From: Rheum nobile
Lineage: Eukaryota > Streptophyta > Magnoliopsida > Caryophyllales > Polygonaceae
DNA length: 64,000 nucleotides
Reading direction: 5' to 3'
NCBI GenBank assembly: GCA_027886185.1
Contig: WOAB01000040.1
Span: forward strand, 2,728,001-2,792,000
Shown piece after piece: positions 48,529 through 60,755 of the stretch. Within the stretch, counting starts at the first letter, position 1. Every line of letters begins with the position of its first letter. A program made the position numbers and the translations under genes. The notes below the pieces were generated by a model. It was not told the origin of the DNA. It did not search any database and worked only from the letters and a program-made list of their open reading frames with translations.

Positions 48529-49428
48529 TATGTGTCTTGCGTGACAGGGCATATATATTTAAAAGCTTATAATGTGATGTGGTTTGTTTTGGAATTAAAT
48601 AAGATAAGTGCCCGAGAGCACATGATTAATAAACCTTTGGCGAGTAGTGCAGCTAGGAAAACTCGTCTCGACTTTGATCAGAGTACGTTCTCTTTCCAAT
48701 CTGGATTCGCTGTAAGCGGTAAGGTTGGCCGTGAACCGAAACATCTCAGTCAGCTTTTAAATCATTGTTATATGATTCTTTAATGTTCCAGACATTGTCA
48801 TGCTTCCGATAAGACTCGTTCCTTTGGAGTCTTCTCTTGGATTTTCCCATAAGACTCAGTTCAGTTGGAGTCTTCTCTTGATCATATCTTTTGGATATAT
48901 ATTCATTCCAGTAGAAGTATGAAGGTTGACTATCGTTATCGGCTATTATTCGAGAAACGATGAGTCTAACCTAATACGACTACTCGAACCTTCTGCTTTG
49001 TACCCTTGCTAGTCTATTCAGTAGACTAACCCACGAACATTGTTCTCTGCATGTGGGCTGGTGTCATCCGTTCGATTCGGCACATCAGATAAGTATATGA
49101 GAAATGAAGGTTAGAACGACTATGAACGTGAACGGTGTTTTTAATGGTTTATCAGGCTACGATCCTTGACGGGTGATCTTTATGATCAAGACTCATGTAT
49201 TTATATTTACAAAGACTTCCGCTAAATTACTCTGTTTTGTCCTACGGGGATTGGGATGTAATATCCAGACATTTGTTTTAATCAAATATTTTGACGTTTA
49301 TATCATACTTGTTGGTTATGATTTGTGTTTAAACTGGTAAAGCCTTGGGTGGCTTCGGAGGTGAAATCCGAGGTCACTGGCGGTAATACCTTTTCAAACG
49401 GATTATAAATTTGGGGGTGTTACAAATT

Positions 49429-49440
49429 TGGTATCAGAGC
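49429..49440 (+). promoter_or_regulatory. Primer-binding site of nested element
   Basis: TGGTATCAGAGC lies four bases after the LTR end. Confidence 0.9.
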
Positions 49441-51316
49441 CGAAAGTTTTTAAAACGGGTTTGGGATTTCATGAACCATTTACTTGTTTTTGAAAATGTT
49501 TTCAACGGCTCTTGTGGGCTCACAGGCGGCACCAGTACCGGTACCGTTGGGTGGTTGGGTGTGCACTGTGGCTGGGTGGCTTGGCCTGGGGGTGTTACAG
49601 ATCCGGTTTGAAACATTTTCACTCGTTGAAATATTTTCGAAGGCTTTGAATTTTCAAATGAAAATAAAACCGTTCATAGTCGTGCCTTCTTTAGTCTGAT
49701 ATGAGAGGTATGGGAGTTACCTCTATATCTAGAAAGACTGGCCTATTCTTGTTGTTGTAAGACATAGGTGTTTGTCTATTCTTTTGAAAGAACTCAAAAG
49801 GTGCCGAGATGATTCTATCATCTCTAGTAAGGTTAGATTTCCCTGTTTCTCAGAGATATTTCGAGGTTGGAGGACCTGGTAGTGCCCTTGAAGGTATCAA
49901 GTATGTACTTCCTGAGTTGGTAGTACTAATATCCTGGTGCTGTAATCTCCGAGTAAATTGATGTGAATGCTCGGGAGATTAGTGTAGAGGAATCTTGTGC
50001 CCTTTGTTCATAATTCATCTATAGAATTTCCAAGTTGATCTATTCTAGGTGATTTTATTACATTGATATATGAGAAAGGTATTAATATGATAAAATCCTT
50101 GGAATTTGATCGGTAAATAGATGGTGTCATCTAGGGACCCGTGTATATGCAAAGTTGTCTAAAGTTTGACTTTTGGATCAAGGAAGTGGCTTTCTTAGAC
50201 CATACTGTAGGCGATGAATAGACAGACTATTGAGAAAGGAAGTGTATAAGAGGGATAGTTCATATGAAACTTGTTTCCTCTATTATGACCTATGTAGGAC
50301 CAATGGTTAAAGCTTTTGGAAAAGCCAAGTGTATGAAATCATAGGTATCCTTTGGGGAGATCTATTTGAGATTCGTTTGAGTTAATATAAGGGAATGATG
50401 CAATTAAGTCCATGATGGATAGTAGATTGTGTGGGGAATATAAGGATTTTAAGTTGGAAATAAGTCATTTAAGACAGTACGAGTCGTTGGACTCGATAAG
50501 TGGAATTTCCAGAGGATGAAGAGTTAGGACTCTTGGGAATTGACATGATTGACATCTTGTGAGTATGTCATCTATAAGGTTTATGGTATCACTCTCTTTG
50601 AGGAAATAGGAGTAATATCTTATGTGATACGTTTCGAGGAACGTAGGAATAAGATATTGTGATTGTTCTTGAAACCTAAAGGAGTTAAGTTAGAAATTGT
50701 TTAAAGAGATGTGTTAAATTATTCTTATAAGGATTTTAAGTTAGAGATGGCGTAAGGCCAGTCTTACTTTAAGGTAAATGATGGAATTGTGGGAGATATC
50801 TTTAAGGAAGTTAAAGAAGTTATGATTCAAGATTACTAAGATTTGATGTCTAAGTTGTAAGAAGATAATGTGTAAACCTTTGAGGATAAGGTGCGAGTAT
50901 AAGTATGTTGGGGAATACTGATGAATTAAAAGATATTGTGTATAGACTATTTTTATGTGTGATTGAGGAATAGAATAGTACAGATTATCGGTATGAACCT
51001 ATTAAGGAATAGGGATGCTAGCAAGGCATTCGGAGAAATAGGAAAAGTGACTTATAGGCTCGTGCCTAAGATAATTCCGGACTTATAGGATTCAGTTATG
51101 AGTCAACATATGAGGCTTGGACTAGAGTATGTTCGATATTTGGGATGTTCGCAAGAACAAGTCCAGTAAGGCAGTGTAGCAGTTTAATCGTCGGTATGGA
51201 CCGTAGTGATTCATGTTTGAACGGAAAAAGGTTTCATGGGAAGCCTGGAGAATTTTAGAGGAAATGCATAGACGCTTTCCTGATTTGTTTTGGTCAAGTT
51301 TCGGGGTCGAAACTTA
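49441..51316 (+). other. Degenerate internal region of nested element
   Basis: No open gag or pol. Near 51050 and 51200-51310 broken phrases match the end of gypsy integrase (for example EEMHRRFPDLFW after an EA.WEA-like stretch), so the DNA descends from a pol-bearing element. A foreign GC-rich stretch at 49505-49599 ends in GGGGGTGTTACA, like an extra LTR terminus. Confidence 0.6.
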
Positions 51317-51333
51317 TTTTAAGGGGGTGGTGA
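51317..51333 (+). promoter_or_regulatory. Polypurine tract of nested element
   Basis: TTTTAAGGGGGTGGTGA lies directly before the 3' LTR. Confidence 0.8.
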
Positions 51334-54065
51334 TGTAATACCCCTCATTTTTAGGAGACTATTCGGAGGAATTCCCGAACAAGTGAAAAGACGTCGAATT
51401 TAATTCGGAAGAGTTAAGACATTCAAGGAAGTGTATCTCTTCCGTAATAAATTCGAAAGTGGAATAAAATACATTCGATGTATTTCGGGGTTTAGAATTA
51501 ATGTTCGGATACGAGTATATTTAACCCGGGGTTAAAAGAACTCGTACCCATACTTTCCTCGGCCATACAAGTGTGACCTTTTGGAAAAATCGTCATAACT
51601 CTTGATTCCATAATCCATACAGTGTGAAATTTGGAAGGATTAAAATAGACTTCTAGATCTAACTCCTCGATTTGGAATCACCTCATTTGGAGTTCGGAGC
51701 TGAGAGAATGGCCTCGTCGAAGTCAGGACGATTTCTTGATGGTCACCACCGCACCCCGCGGTGAGAAGAGTGCCGCATCCCACGGTGAACGTCACTGTCG
51801 TCGTCATCGCGATAAGGTTTTGTCCGCGTCATGCTTGGCCGATCCTTGTTCCCCACGGCTCTTCTTCTGGTTGAGACACCTCTATGCGTGCGTGGCTTGC
51901 TTGTGGTGGTCCTTGTTGGCCTATATAAGGAGAGGGAGAGGTTGAGGAGAGGCCAGAAGTAAGCCTCATCACCATCTTCCTCCTCCCTTCTGTCAAATCC
52001 TGGTTTTTTGCTGAACTTCGAACCAAGTTTTGGGAGTGATTCTAACCTTGTTTCGATCAAGAGAGGAGTGATCCTAGGAGCTGGTTTGTAGCTTAAGAAG
52101 GTGGAAGCCTTGGAGGAGTTTTATATAGAGGAGAGGTGGACGAAAATTGAGCTCAAAGATAGCTTCCTCACTATCTTCTTCCTCTGTCAAAACTCCATTG
52201 TTGGGCTGGTTTTGAGCTCGGTTTGAGAGCAACTTCGAACCTTGTTTCGAGCAAGAGAAGGGTGGTTTCTAGAGGTGTTTTGAATCTTAAGAAGGTGGGC
52301 AAGAATTTCTCCCCAAATTGAAGCCAAAGGGATCGATTTGGGTAAGAATTTCTCCCCAAAAATCTGCTGAACTTCACCTCTGTTCAGGTACCGCACCCCG
52401 CGGCGCCATGACCACCGCACCCCGCGGTAAGCATGGTTCATGGTGCCGAGTGTGTGTTTTGGGTGTTTGGGCATGGATCGAGGCTCGGGTTCTTGATTCG
52501 TTTCTTATTCCTTTAGATTCGTATATGTAGATATTGAATCTAATTTAGGGTCTTGTTATGGGTCGGTCCAGAAGGATTTGAGATCCGAGATCTGTCCCTG
52601 ATCAGACCCGGGAATCGTCGTCTTTAGAGCTCGTTAAGCTTTAGTCAGATCTAAGGCAAGTGGTGGTTCGCTCTTGTTTATCATTCCATATTTCCATTAA
52701 TTATCAATTGCTTAATTGTTAATTAATTTGGATTGATTATTGTTCATGTCTGGAAAAGGTTTTATAAACTGTTTTGGAAAAATCATATAATAGGTTGTAT
52801 ATCTGTTAGAACGACGCTATTATATGTGATCGCCTGACGGGCCTTTATATGGATTTATCCGTATTAATGTTGTTGTGTTGTAGCTGTTAGTTAGCACGAG
52901 TATTCGTAGGAACGCCTGGATCCTGAGAGTTCCATGCGCGTGTCTTTATAACTGTAAAGGGCAATCAAGACCCTGCGATAAGTAGAAGTTTGGACTCTGT
53001 GAGGTTCATTCTTTTAAGGGCGAGCAAGACCCAGCGATAAATAGAAGTTTGGAGTCTGTGAGGTTCATTCTTTTAAGGGCGAGCAAGACCCAGCGATAGT
53101 AGAAGTTTGGACTTTGTGAGGTTCATTCTTTCGATATAGATCTAGGGGTTTGGACTGTACGAGGTTCATTCCTTAGATATGTGTCTTGCGTGACAGGGCA
53201 TATATATTTAAAAGCTTATAATGTGATGTGGTTTGTTTTGGAATTAAATAAGATTAGTGCCCGAGAGCACATGATTAATAAACATTTGGCGAGTAGTGTA
53301 GCTAGGAAAACTCGTCTCGACTTTGATCAGAGTACGTTCTCTTTCCAATCTGGATTCGCTGTAAGCGGTGAGGTTGGTCGTGAACCGAAACATCTCAGTC
53401 AGCTTTTAAATCATTGTTATATGATTCTTTAATGTTCCAGACATTGTCATGCTTCCGATAAGACTCGTTCCTTTAGAGTCTTCTCTTGGATTTTCCCATA
53501 AGACTCAGTTCAGTTGGAGTCTTCTCTTGATCATATCTTTTGGATATATATTCATTCCAGTAGAAGTATGAAGGTTGACTATCGTTATCGGCTATTATTC
53601 GAGAAACGATGAGTCTAACCTAATACGACTACTCGAACCTTCTGCTTTGCTAGTCTATTCAGTAGACTAACCCACGAACATTGTTCTCTGCATGTGGGCT
53701 GGTGTCATCCGTTCGATTCGGCACATCAGATAAGTATCTGAGGAATGAAGGTTAGAACGACTATGAACATGAACGGTGTTTTTAATGGTTTATCAGGCTA
53801 CGATCCTTGACGGGTGATCTTTATGATCAAGACTCATGTATTTATATTTACAAAGACTTCCGCTAAATTACTCTGTTTTGTCCTACGGGGATTGGGATGT
53901 AATCCCCAGACATTTGTTTTAATCAAATATTTTGACGTTTATATCATACTTGTTGGTTATGATTTGTGTTTAAACTGGTAAAGCCTTGGGTGGCTTCGGA
54001 GGTGAAATCCGAGATCACTGGCGGTAATACATTTTCAAACGGATTATAAATTTGGGGGTGTTACA
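51334..54065 (+). repeat. 3' LTR of nested element
   Basis: 2732 bp. It has palindromes at 51744-51790 and 52391-52431, TATATAA at 51922-51928, and a tandem repeat at 52956-53175. It differs from the 5' LTR by scattered substitutions and a few indels, including ~30 bp near 52303 and ~9 bp near 53649. Confidence 0.9.
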
Positions 54066-55237
54066 TATTTATCCCGAACTATTGTTGTGCTAGAACTGTT
54101 TAGTTAGCACTAGTGGTTAGGAACGCTGTGTACCTTATGGGGGTTTAGCTGTTTCTTTATAACTGATACTTTGTGGATTTTCCCCAGTACTTTCTCTCTG
54201 GTCATGACCATACCCTTACTCGGGGTTGGCGCACTTCACTAGTGCCAAATATTCTAAGGTTCATCCCTTCTATATCTCTTGTGGGGAGGTCTGATATCTC
54301 TTGCGGGGAGATCCGATATCTCTCGGGTGGAGATTTAAAAGCTTATAACGTAATGCTCGTTTTGGAATTTAATAAGATAAAGTGCCCGAGTGCACATAAT
54401 TAATATACCTTTGGCGAGTAGTACAGCTAAGTAAATAGTGCAACTAGGAAAGCTCGTCTCGACTTTTGATTAGAGTACGTTCTCTTTCCAATCTGGATTC
54501 GCTGTAAGCGGTAAGGTTGGTCGTGAACCGAAACATCTAAGTCAGCTTTTAAATCACTGATGTCTGATTCTTTAAACGTTCCAGATTTGTCATATTTTCC
54601 TTAAGACTCACTTCCGTTGGAGTCTTCTTTCGGGTCGATTTCTGTGAAGATTCAGTCTTCCAGAATCTTCTCTTGTGCATACCTCTTGTTGTTATTCAGT
54701 AGAAGTATGAAGGTTGATTATCGTTATCGGTTATTATTCGAGAAACGATGAGTCTAACCTAATACAACTACTTCGAACCTTCTGCTTTGTACCCTTGCAT
54801 AGTTTATTCAGTAGACTAACAAACCGCAATTGTTCTCTGCATGGTTGGCTGGTGTCATCCATTCGATTCGGCACATCAGATATAGCGAAGATATGAGGAG
54901 ACTACATTGACTATGAAGACGACGGTTGTTTTTGGATGTTTTAATAATTATCTTTTAATCAGGTTGAGATCCTTGGGCAGGTGATCATTACGATCACAAC
55001 CCTTTTTGTAATATTTCAAGAAAGACTTCCGCTGTAACTTATTTAATCTGTTATATATTTAAAAGACTTCCGCTGTACTTTGTTTAAACTCTGTATTTGT
55101 CCTATTCGGGATTGGGATGTAATCCCGGGACTTATGTTTTATATGAATAAAGTTATCATTTTGTATTATTGTGTTTCATGATTGGTATTTAAACGGTAAA
55201 GCCTTGGGTGATCTCGATAAGGAACACTGAGGTCACT
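54066..55237 (+). repeat. Right part of the 45433 LTR
   Basis: Resumes 'tatttatcccgaac...' and ends within 'gaggtcactg', where relatives read 'gcggtaatac...gggggtgttaca'. Confidence 0.8.
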
Positions 55238-55238
55238 G

Positions 55239-55422
55239 ACGCAATTGGTGACATATCTCTCAGGAAAGGGGAGATATGCCAAAGGTCGCGGGTTCGATCC
55301 CCGTTGACAACAACCTCCCATCCATGGGGATTTGGTTGGGGTACATGGGCTACGGCCCATGGATAGAGCAATGGTTGGCCGGTAAGGATCGGAGCCCCTC
55401 TCCATAAAAGTGTAGTTTTTTT
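55239..55422 (+). mobile_element. tRNA-derived SINE, left half of inverted pair
   Basis: It has an A-box-like TGACGCAATTGG and B-box GGTTCGATCCCC with the spacing of a tRNA gene, then a non-tRNA body ('catggggatttggttggggtacatgggc'). It ends in a T tract. It is a polymerase III type retroposon, not a functional tRNA. Confidence 0.7.
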
Positions 55423-55423
55423 G

Positions 55424-55606
55424 TAATACCCACACCACATTGGGCCGGCCCATCACAGGGCTGCAGCCCATACACCCCAACTCATCCTTGGTAGCTCCTC
55501 CTAATTAATTAGAAAGCTATTTCCAAGAGGTTGTTCGTGAGGCTCGAACTCGAGACCTCCCGCTTTAACAAGAAGTCCAACGCCCTCTTGTTACCAATTG
55601 CGCTGC
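55424..55606 (-). mobile_element. tRNA-derived SINE, right half of inverted pair
   Basis: On the minus strand it reads GCAGCGCAATTGGTAAC (A box) and GAGTTCGAGCCTC (B box), then a body with 'gttggggtgtatgggctgcagccc', homologous to the left half. The two halves face each other tail to tail. Confidence 0.7.
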
Positions 55607-56160
55607 AAAAATCACATCAAAATCAATTTGAATATCGTTCAAAATACATGAACAACAACCCATACATCCACAAAATCCTAAATCTTAGTCTATATTATAT
55701 GAAACTAACATGCGTATTCAAAATATCATAATCTGTATTAAGAAATCACACATTATTCAACTAACCTTCTTCCATTAGGAAATGTTTGTTCAAAACTTCT
55801 TAACGAATTTGCAGGTCTGACGACAACTATGGAGGATTTGGGTGAGATTGAATGTTTATTCACCACGACTAGAAGATTTTTGAAGATTCGGCTATGGAGA
55901 ATTTTTGGAGAAGAAGAAATTGTGTCTAACAAATCCTATCCACAAAATATGAATTTCTCTCTCCACAAAATCTCTTTATTTGTTTCTTGTTTTACTAACC
56001 GTTTGTAAGGGAATTGCATATGGTGACCCTTGTTTTACAGTAATACACCCACCATAATATCTCTATAACCTATCAATCCTTCCATCTAACACTCCTTATT
56101 CATCCACTCGTTTCACCATAAGACTCGTTTTACATGAATGTCCCTCTATAAATATATTAG
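55607..56160. other. Right arm and inverted end of outer transposon
   Basis: 'Gaatatc' words at 55620-55740, then a stretch ending in the inverted repeat (56050-56149) matching 31090-31190. No gene. Confidence 0.45.
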
Positions 56161-56698
56161 TTTTGATTGGGATTTTAATAGCAAAAACATAATAAAAGAT
56201 TTTTTTCTCTTTAGTCCCTGTTCAATCGGCCATAGTCATTATGCGTTCGAACCGGGTACTGTATGACCTATTTAAGGGGTCGATCTTCATATTCACAAAT
56301 AGTTCCATTTTAGACCATCAAGAGAATTTCCCAAACTTCAATTTTTGGGTACATGACTTAATAGCGGAATCACTAGATTGACTAACTTGTGATTATGAGT
56401 AATAAATAATGTTAATCAGTGAGAAATAACACTTTGACATACATGAATGTTCTTAATATGAACTTATATAAAATGTAATTTCACTTCTTATAGTTTAGTG
56501 ACCTCCTATGGTGAAAAAAGAGTTTATAAATCTGCATTAATTTTTTCCTCCAAAGTTAAGGAGTCATGAATGAAAAAGGTAAAATTCATATATTTGTTCA
56601 TAAGCTTAATTTAGAAAGAGTACAAATGGAATACTGAGGTTTATTTTTCTCATCAATGAAAATGTCATATTCCTAGAATTCAAAAGACTTTAGTTAAC
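56160..56698. other. AT-rich sequence, nothing recognised
   Basis: No gene or repeat is supported. Confidence 0.4.
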
Positions 56699-56713
56699 AA
56701 AAGACTTGTAGTA

Positions 56714-56913
56714 GCAACATCTAAGTTGGTCTAGTGGGTATTGGTGCTAGGCCCCTAAAGCGTTCTATTGAGAGGTTTCGAGTTTGAGTCTTTTTGAAGG
56801 TATGTATGAAATAATTAGTGTTGGGAGGGTTCGTCCCACCGAAAGGTGATCGACCAGAATCCGGTTCAAACGTAGAGTGACAATAGTCATTCAAACTGGA
56901 CGAAGGATCGAAA
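56714..56913 (+). mobile_element. tRNA-derived SINE, 200 bp, with 15-bp TSD
   Basis: A-box-like TTGGTCTAGTGG and B-box GGTTTCGAGTTTGAGTC have tRNA spacing. The body contains 'gggagggttcgtcccaccgaaaggtgatcg'. The TSD AAAAGACTTGTAGTA is perfect at 56699-56713 and 56914-56928. Insertion of this kind uses LINE machinery. Confidence 0.85.
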
Positions 56914-56928
56914 AAAAGACTTGTAGTA

Positions 56929-58600
56929 AAAACTCGCTTGTTTAAGAAGTATGGATAGATTGTACCAATTTTATATTAGTACTCAACATACTAGCACATA
57001 TATACCAAACCTGTTATGGTCTAATTCATCGTTGAAGTTTCACTTAATTAAAAGATGTGACAACCAACACCGATATTAGTAACTTCATCTTCGTAGTTTT
57101 GGTGCTTTAATGCATGACATTCATAGTATTGTACATCAATTATGTTTCATGTTTGTAGGAGAGGACTCGTTGCAGTTCGCCCGATGTGTTTTAAAATTAG
57201 CAGATTTTGTTTGATTGTTCCATAGGGTGTTTTGTAGACCTCTTAATTGAGAGAGGCGGGTAGGGTTTAGGTTGGGTCGGTCGGGTTTGGGTCAAATTAA
57301 ATTCGGGTAGATTATGCCGTTAAAATTTTCGAATTGAATAGGTTGGATCATAACGAGTTTAGTTGGTGCGAGTTCAGGTTGATTCAAAGGGTCAAAAGTA
57401 TCAGTTTTTCCAATTATTATAATAATTATTATAATTAAAGAGAAAGTATCATGTGAAAAAATTAGTACAGATGAGATATGCGAATAAAATATGACACGAC
57501 TATTTTTTGGGTAAAAACGTTTATTTGTGGAAAAAAAACTCCAAAAAGACGTGTGCACGCACATGAGATGAAATGTGCACAATTTTTTATGTGTGTGCAT
57601 CTACATCGTATTGTGTGTGAGTTTACATGTGTTTAAATTGTGTGTGCATAACTTTTGAAGTGCATAAGTTGTTGCTTGTATGTACATCCAAATTGTTTTG
57701 GATGTGCATCGCTTTTGTGTGAAAAAATGTGCATAAGTTTTAAACTATGTGTGCCTAACTTTTGAAGTACATACGTCTTGGTGAAGGTGACATTGTTCGT
57801 CTTGCAGTTTTAACGTGTTGTCATTAGATCCGTCCAGCTTAATTTTCTTGGCCTTGACATAGATCTCGCTTGCGCTCTCTGTGATAGTCGTTGTCCTAAA
57901 GTGAGGAAAATCCTCACGGATGGCGCCGGTGAAGGTTCCCGCGTATTTGGGTTGTTAAAATAATAATCTACCACGACATTGGCTATCAAATCAACACGCT
58001 CTTTTTATTATATCTTTCTAATGGAGATTACAAATCAACAAAATTTTTTACACGAAAATCAACAAAATTTTTTACACGAGAATCAACCATAGATTCCTAA
58101 CTCCAAACCGAAAAATTCGGCCCTAAGCTAGAGATCATTTTGAAATCAGCTTTCTTCTTATTTATAGCTTTCATGACCAGCTTCACGCTTGCTGGCAAGC
58201 TGGAGGGGTGTGTCGTCTTCTGATTGGACTAGAGGAAAGGGCGTCACCTGAGGCAACACGTGTTGATCAACAACTGGTCATTTCGAAGGAGTCGGCTGAA
58301 ACGTGTCCTTCTATCAATAAGTCAACCAGGGATGGCTCCACGTCTACTATAGAGATGATTCGGCATTGGCTATCCTTTGTCAAAAGATAGCATGCTTTAC
58401 GGCATGATCTTTTGAGACAAGCATATTGAAAGAGCGCGTCGCGAACTAAATGATGAGTGCTATAAAAAAATAACGCCATCCATCCCTCATGTAAGCTAGT
58501 ATTCATTTTAATTATTTAGTTTGTATCGGCCTAGTGTGGCCCAGTGTCATGTGTAATTCAAATTCATAGTTCAATTCGTAAATATACACCATCTTGAACC
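56929..58600. other. Intergenic sequence, no gene supported
   Basis: 57235-57300 has 'gggtttaggttgggtcggtcgggtttgggtc', a word style common at ends of plant DNA transposons, but no partner end was found. 57575-57780 has repeated 'gtgtgcataacttttgaagtgcata' words. 58090-58510 is more balanced in composition, with a 79-codon minus frame of unknown meaning. Confidence 0.35.
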
Positions 58601-59490
58601 CTATTTTGTGTTACACTAAAAAATTCTGTTAGTTTATATCAATGTAAGCAAATTTGGTATTATGTTGATTCTTGTGTATTTTTTTGTGTTGCACTATATT
58701 AATTTTGTGTAGAATATTTTTTTTACAAATTTTTTGTGTAACCTTGTTTGCTTTATTTTCATTTTACAATAAAATACTTCGTGTCACATAATCTCATGTT
58801 ACATAAAATAATATAGTGTTACAAATAAATTAATTTTGTTTACAAGAATAATTATGTGTCATTTAATTTTATGCTACATAAAAATTACTTTCGTGGTGTA
58901 ATTCGATAATTTCTTGTCAACCAATTTCGTGTGACATTTGATTATTTTAGTTTAAGATGATATCTTGTTATTTTGATTTATCTTTCATTAAATTACTTTG
59001 TGTCACATGATTTCATAACATAAAAACAATTCTTATAATATTAAAAACTTTTTTCTAATTATTATAACACTAACAACTTTTGTATACATTTTTTTTGTGG
59101 AAGCAGACTCTTTAAATGATTTAGGTTTCTCCTTACGATTCAAATTTTGTGTAAATAAAATTTTAATGACTTAGGATTTTTTTTAATTGAATTCGTGTAA
59201 GCCAATTTGGAATAATATTAGATTCATGTAACATTAATTGATGTAAACTGAATTAGTTTAAATTCCGTGTACCCTAATTTGTGTTAGCTAATTTCGCGTG
59301 TCATAATAATTTTTTTAGTGTAAGATAATTTCTTATTACGTTGATTCATGTTGACCCTTTTCATATTGCAATAAATTATTTTCATATAAGCTAATTTATT
59401 TTTACAATATTTTATTTTTGTGTAACCCGATTTCTTCTTTTCATTCTACTTTCATGTTACAATATATTACTTCGTGTTACAATATTATCT
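58600..59490. repeat. Quasi-periodic 'tttcgtgt(t/c)acat' region
   Basis: GTGTTACA, GTGTCACATAA, TTTTGTGTAA and close variants recur every ~20-40 bases for ~900 bp in very AT-rich DNA, with no fixed unit. Confidence 0.6.
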
Positions 59491-59639
59491 TTTACAAGGA
59501 AAACATCAGGCTCTCTTTCAGGTAAAGTACATGTCTAAATCATCGCAACATATGATTTTTTACAAGAGTTTCACAATAAACATCAGTAGTCGAGTTCATG
59601 TGGAAGAACTCTTGTCTAACAATAGAAATTTCTGAAGAA

Positions 59640-60020
59640 GAAGTTCCTGTCAACATTGATATGCGAATAAACTCTCTAACTATGGTAGAGCTAATGTTAT
59701 GTGTTGCGAGGAAATCAACTGCTTTGTTGGATTTTCTGTAACAGTGTAAAATTGAAATAATGTCAATTTTTTTAAATAAGGAACGGATGTCTAATATAAT
59801 AGTGCTAATTTCCCATGGTATTTTTCATATTCTTTTTATTGATTTAATGAGTGTTTGATTGTCGCCCTCAGTTATAATTTTATGAATGTGTAGAGATGTT
59901 GCTTTACGAACGCATTGTTGCTTGAGCTTCTGTCTGTAAGATGGATACGTAGTGGATTTGTTTCGTCCAAGTAAAAAACTTCCCCTTGATTGTTTTAAAG
60001 AATATAAGCAATTTGAGAAT
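59640..60020 (-). pseudogene. LINE C-terminal RNase H remnant
   Basis: The minus strand reads FFKTIKGKFFTWTKQI..VSILQTEAQA (about 59990-59910), then, after a shift, VITEGDNQTLIKSIKRI, IPWEISTIILDIRSLF and HCYRKSNKAVDFLATHNIS (about 59880-59690). This is the RNase H-like domain (RVT_3 type) at the end of plant L1 ORF2. One stop and a frameshift are present. Confidence 0.75.
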
Positions 60021-60199
60021 ATTAATCTGTTCTTTTGAAACCATTAAAATTGAGCTTGATCCATTCGGATGGTGGTTTTTCCAAACTCTATTTTTATGTA
60101 ATTGTATTTTGTTTTTAGAAAATCTACTATTTAGAGTAGTCGAAGTGGTAGGTTTCCATTCTTGGTAATGAAGAATGACAAGGTCTGATGGTTTGGAAG

Positions 60200-60755
60200 A
60201 TTGTTGAGGTGTATTTTTTTTGAAAATTATCGAATTCCGATGTGTCCATATCATTCACCAGAGGAAATACAAGAGTTTAGGAGATATGTTGGAGTCTCTA
60301 AAAAATTAGAGATCAGTGCAAAAGTCCGAGGTATGTTGAAAACTGAATCTATTATCGATTTTAATTTTTATGTCATGTATCATTTGTGTAGTGAAAGGGC
60401 ATGTGAAGAAGAGGTAACATAAATCTTCTGTATTGATTTGACACAGACTACATTGAGAAAGAACCCTGGCATAGTCTCAATTGAGGCGTTCTGTTGTAGG
60501 TGATTTATCGGTAAAAGCTTTCCATAAGAAACTTTGTATTTTTGGCAGTATATTCAATTTCCAAAGCCATGTAGGAGAGCTGTGTGTGGATGGTGAACGA
60601 AAAGGTTGAATAAGATTGCGTGCTGATTTGACAGTGAAATTTCCGTCATTTGATAAGTTCCAAACAAGTTTATCTTGAATATTTGTGTTAGGGATTTGTA
60701 TTTTTAGTATTCTTGCCACAATATGTGTGGGAAGAAGTCTTTGGAGGCTTAAAAT
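60200..60755 (-). pseudogene. LINE zinc-binding (zf-RVT) domain remnant
   Basis: 60755-60477 on the minus strand reads LQRLLPTHIVARILKI, then DKLVWNLSNDGNFTVKSA and WKLNILPKIQSFLWKAFTDKSP. This is the typical zf-RVT domain found after RT in plant L1 elements. It continues in broken frames with CSLCQINTEDL.YLFFTCPF and FLWMIWTHRNSIIF (60260-60220). The open frame starting in the neighbouring LTR at 60860 is an accident of the insertion. Confidence 0.8.

Larger units (their letters stand above)
46687..49424 (+). repeat. 5' LTR of nested element
   Basis: Contains ACCGC-ACCCC-GCGGT palindromes (47101-47143 and 47747-47786), TATATAA at 47276-47282, a duplicated leader block, and a ~59-bp tandem repeat at 48311-48528. 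Confidence 0.9.
46687..54065 (+). mobile_element. Complete gypsy-type element without genes, nested in the 45433 LTR
   Basis: LTRs 46687-49424 and 51334-54065 (2738 and 2732 bp, near-identical by eye) start TGTAATACCCC and end GGGGGTGTTACA. PBS is at 49429-49440 and PPT at 51317-51333. The flanks are GATTT (46682-46686) and TATTT (54066-54070), a TSD with one change. The 1.9-kb internal part has no intact gag or pol. Confidence 0.9.
45433..55237 (+). mobile_element. LTR of plus-strand gypsy family, split and 3'-truncated
   Basis: 45433-46686 (starts TGTGATACCCCG) continues at 54066-55237 after the nested element. It shares the family landmarks with 21678-24084. Its last ~50 bp, including GTGTTACA, are missing because the SINE pair begins at about 55238. 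It is probably a solo LTR. Confidence 0.8.

Noticed and set aside
55239..55310. A tRNA gene
   Set aside because: A and B boxes are present, but the sequence does not close into a tRNA and runs into a SINE body; the same holds for 56714-56790.
58208..58506. A 60-codon plus frame and a 79-codon minus frame overlapping each other
   Set aside because: No recognised motif and mutual overlap; kept only as unassigned sequence.
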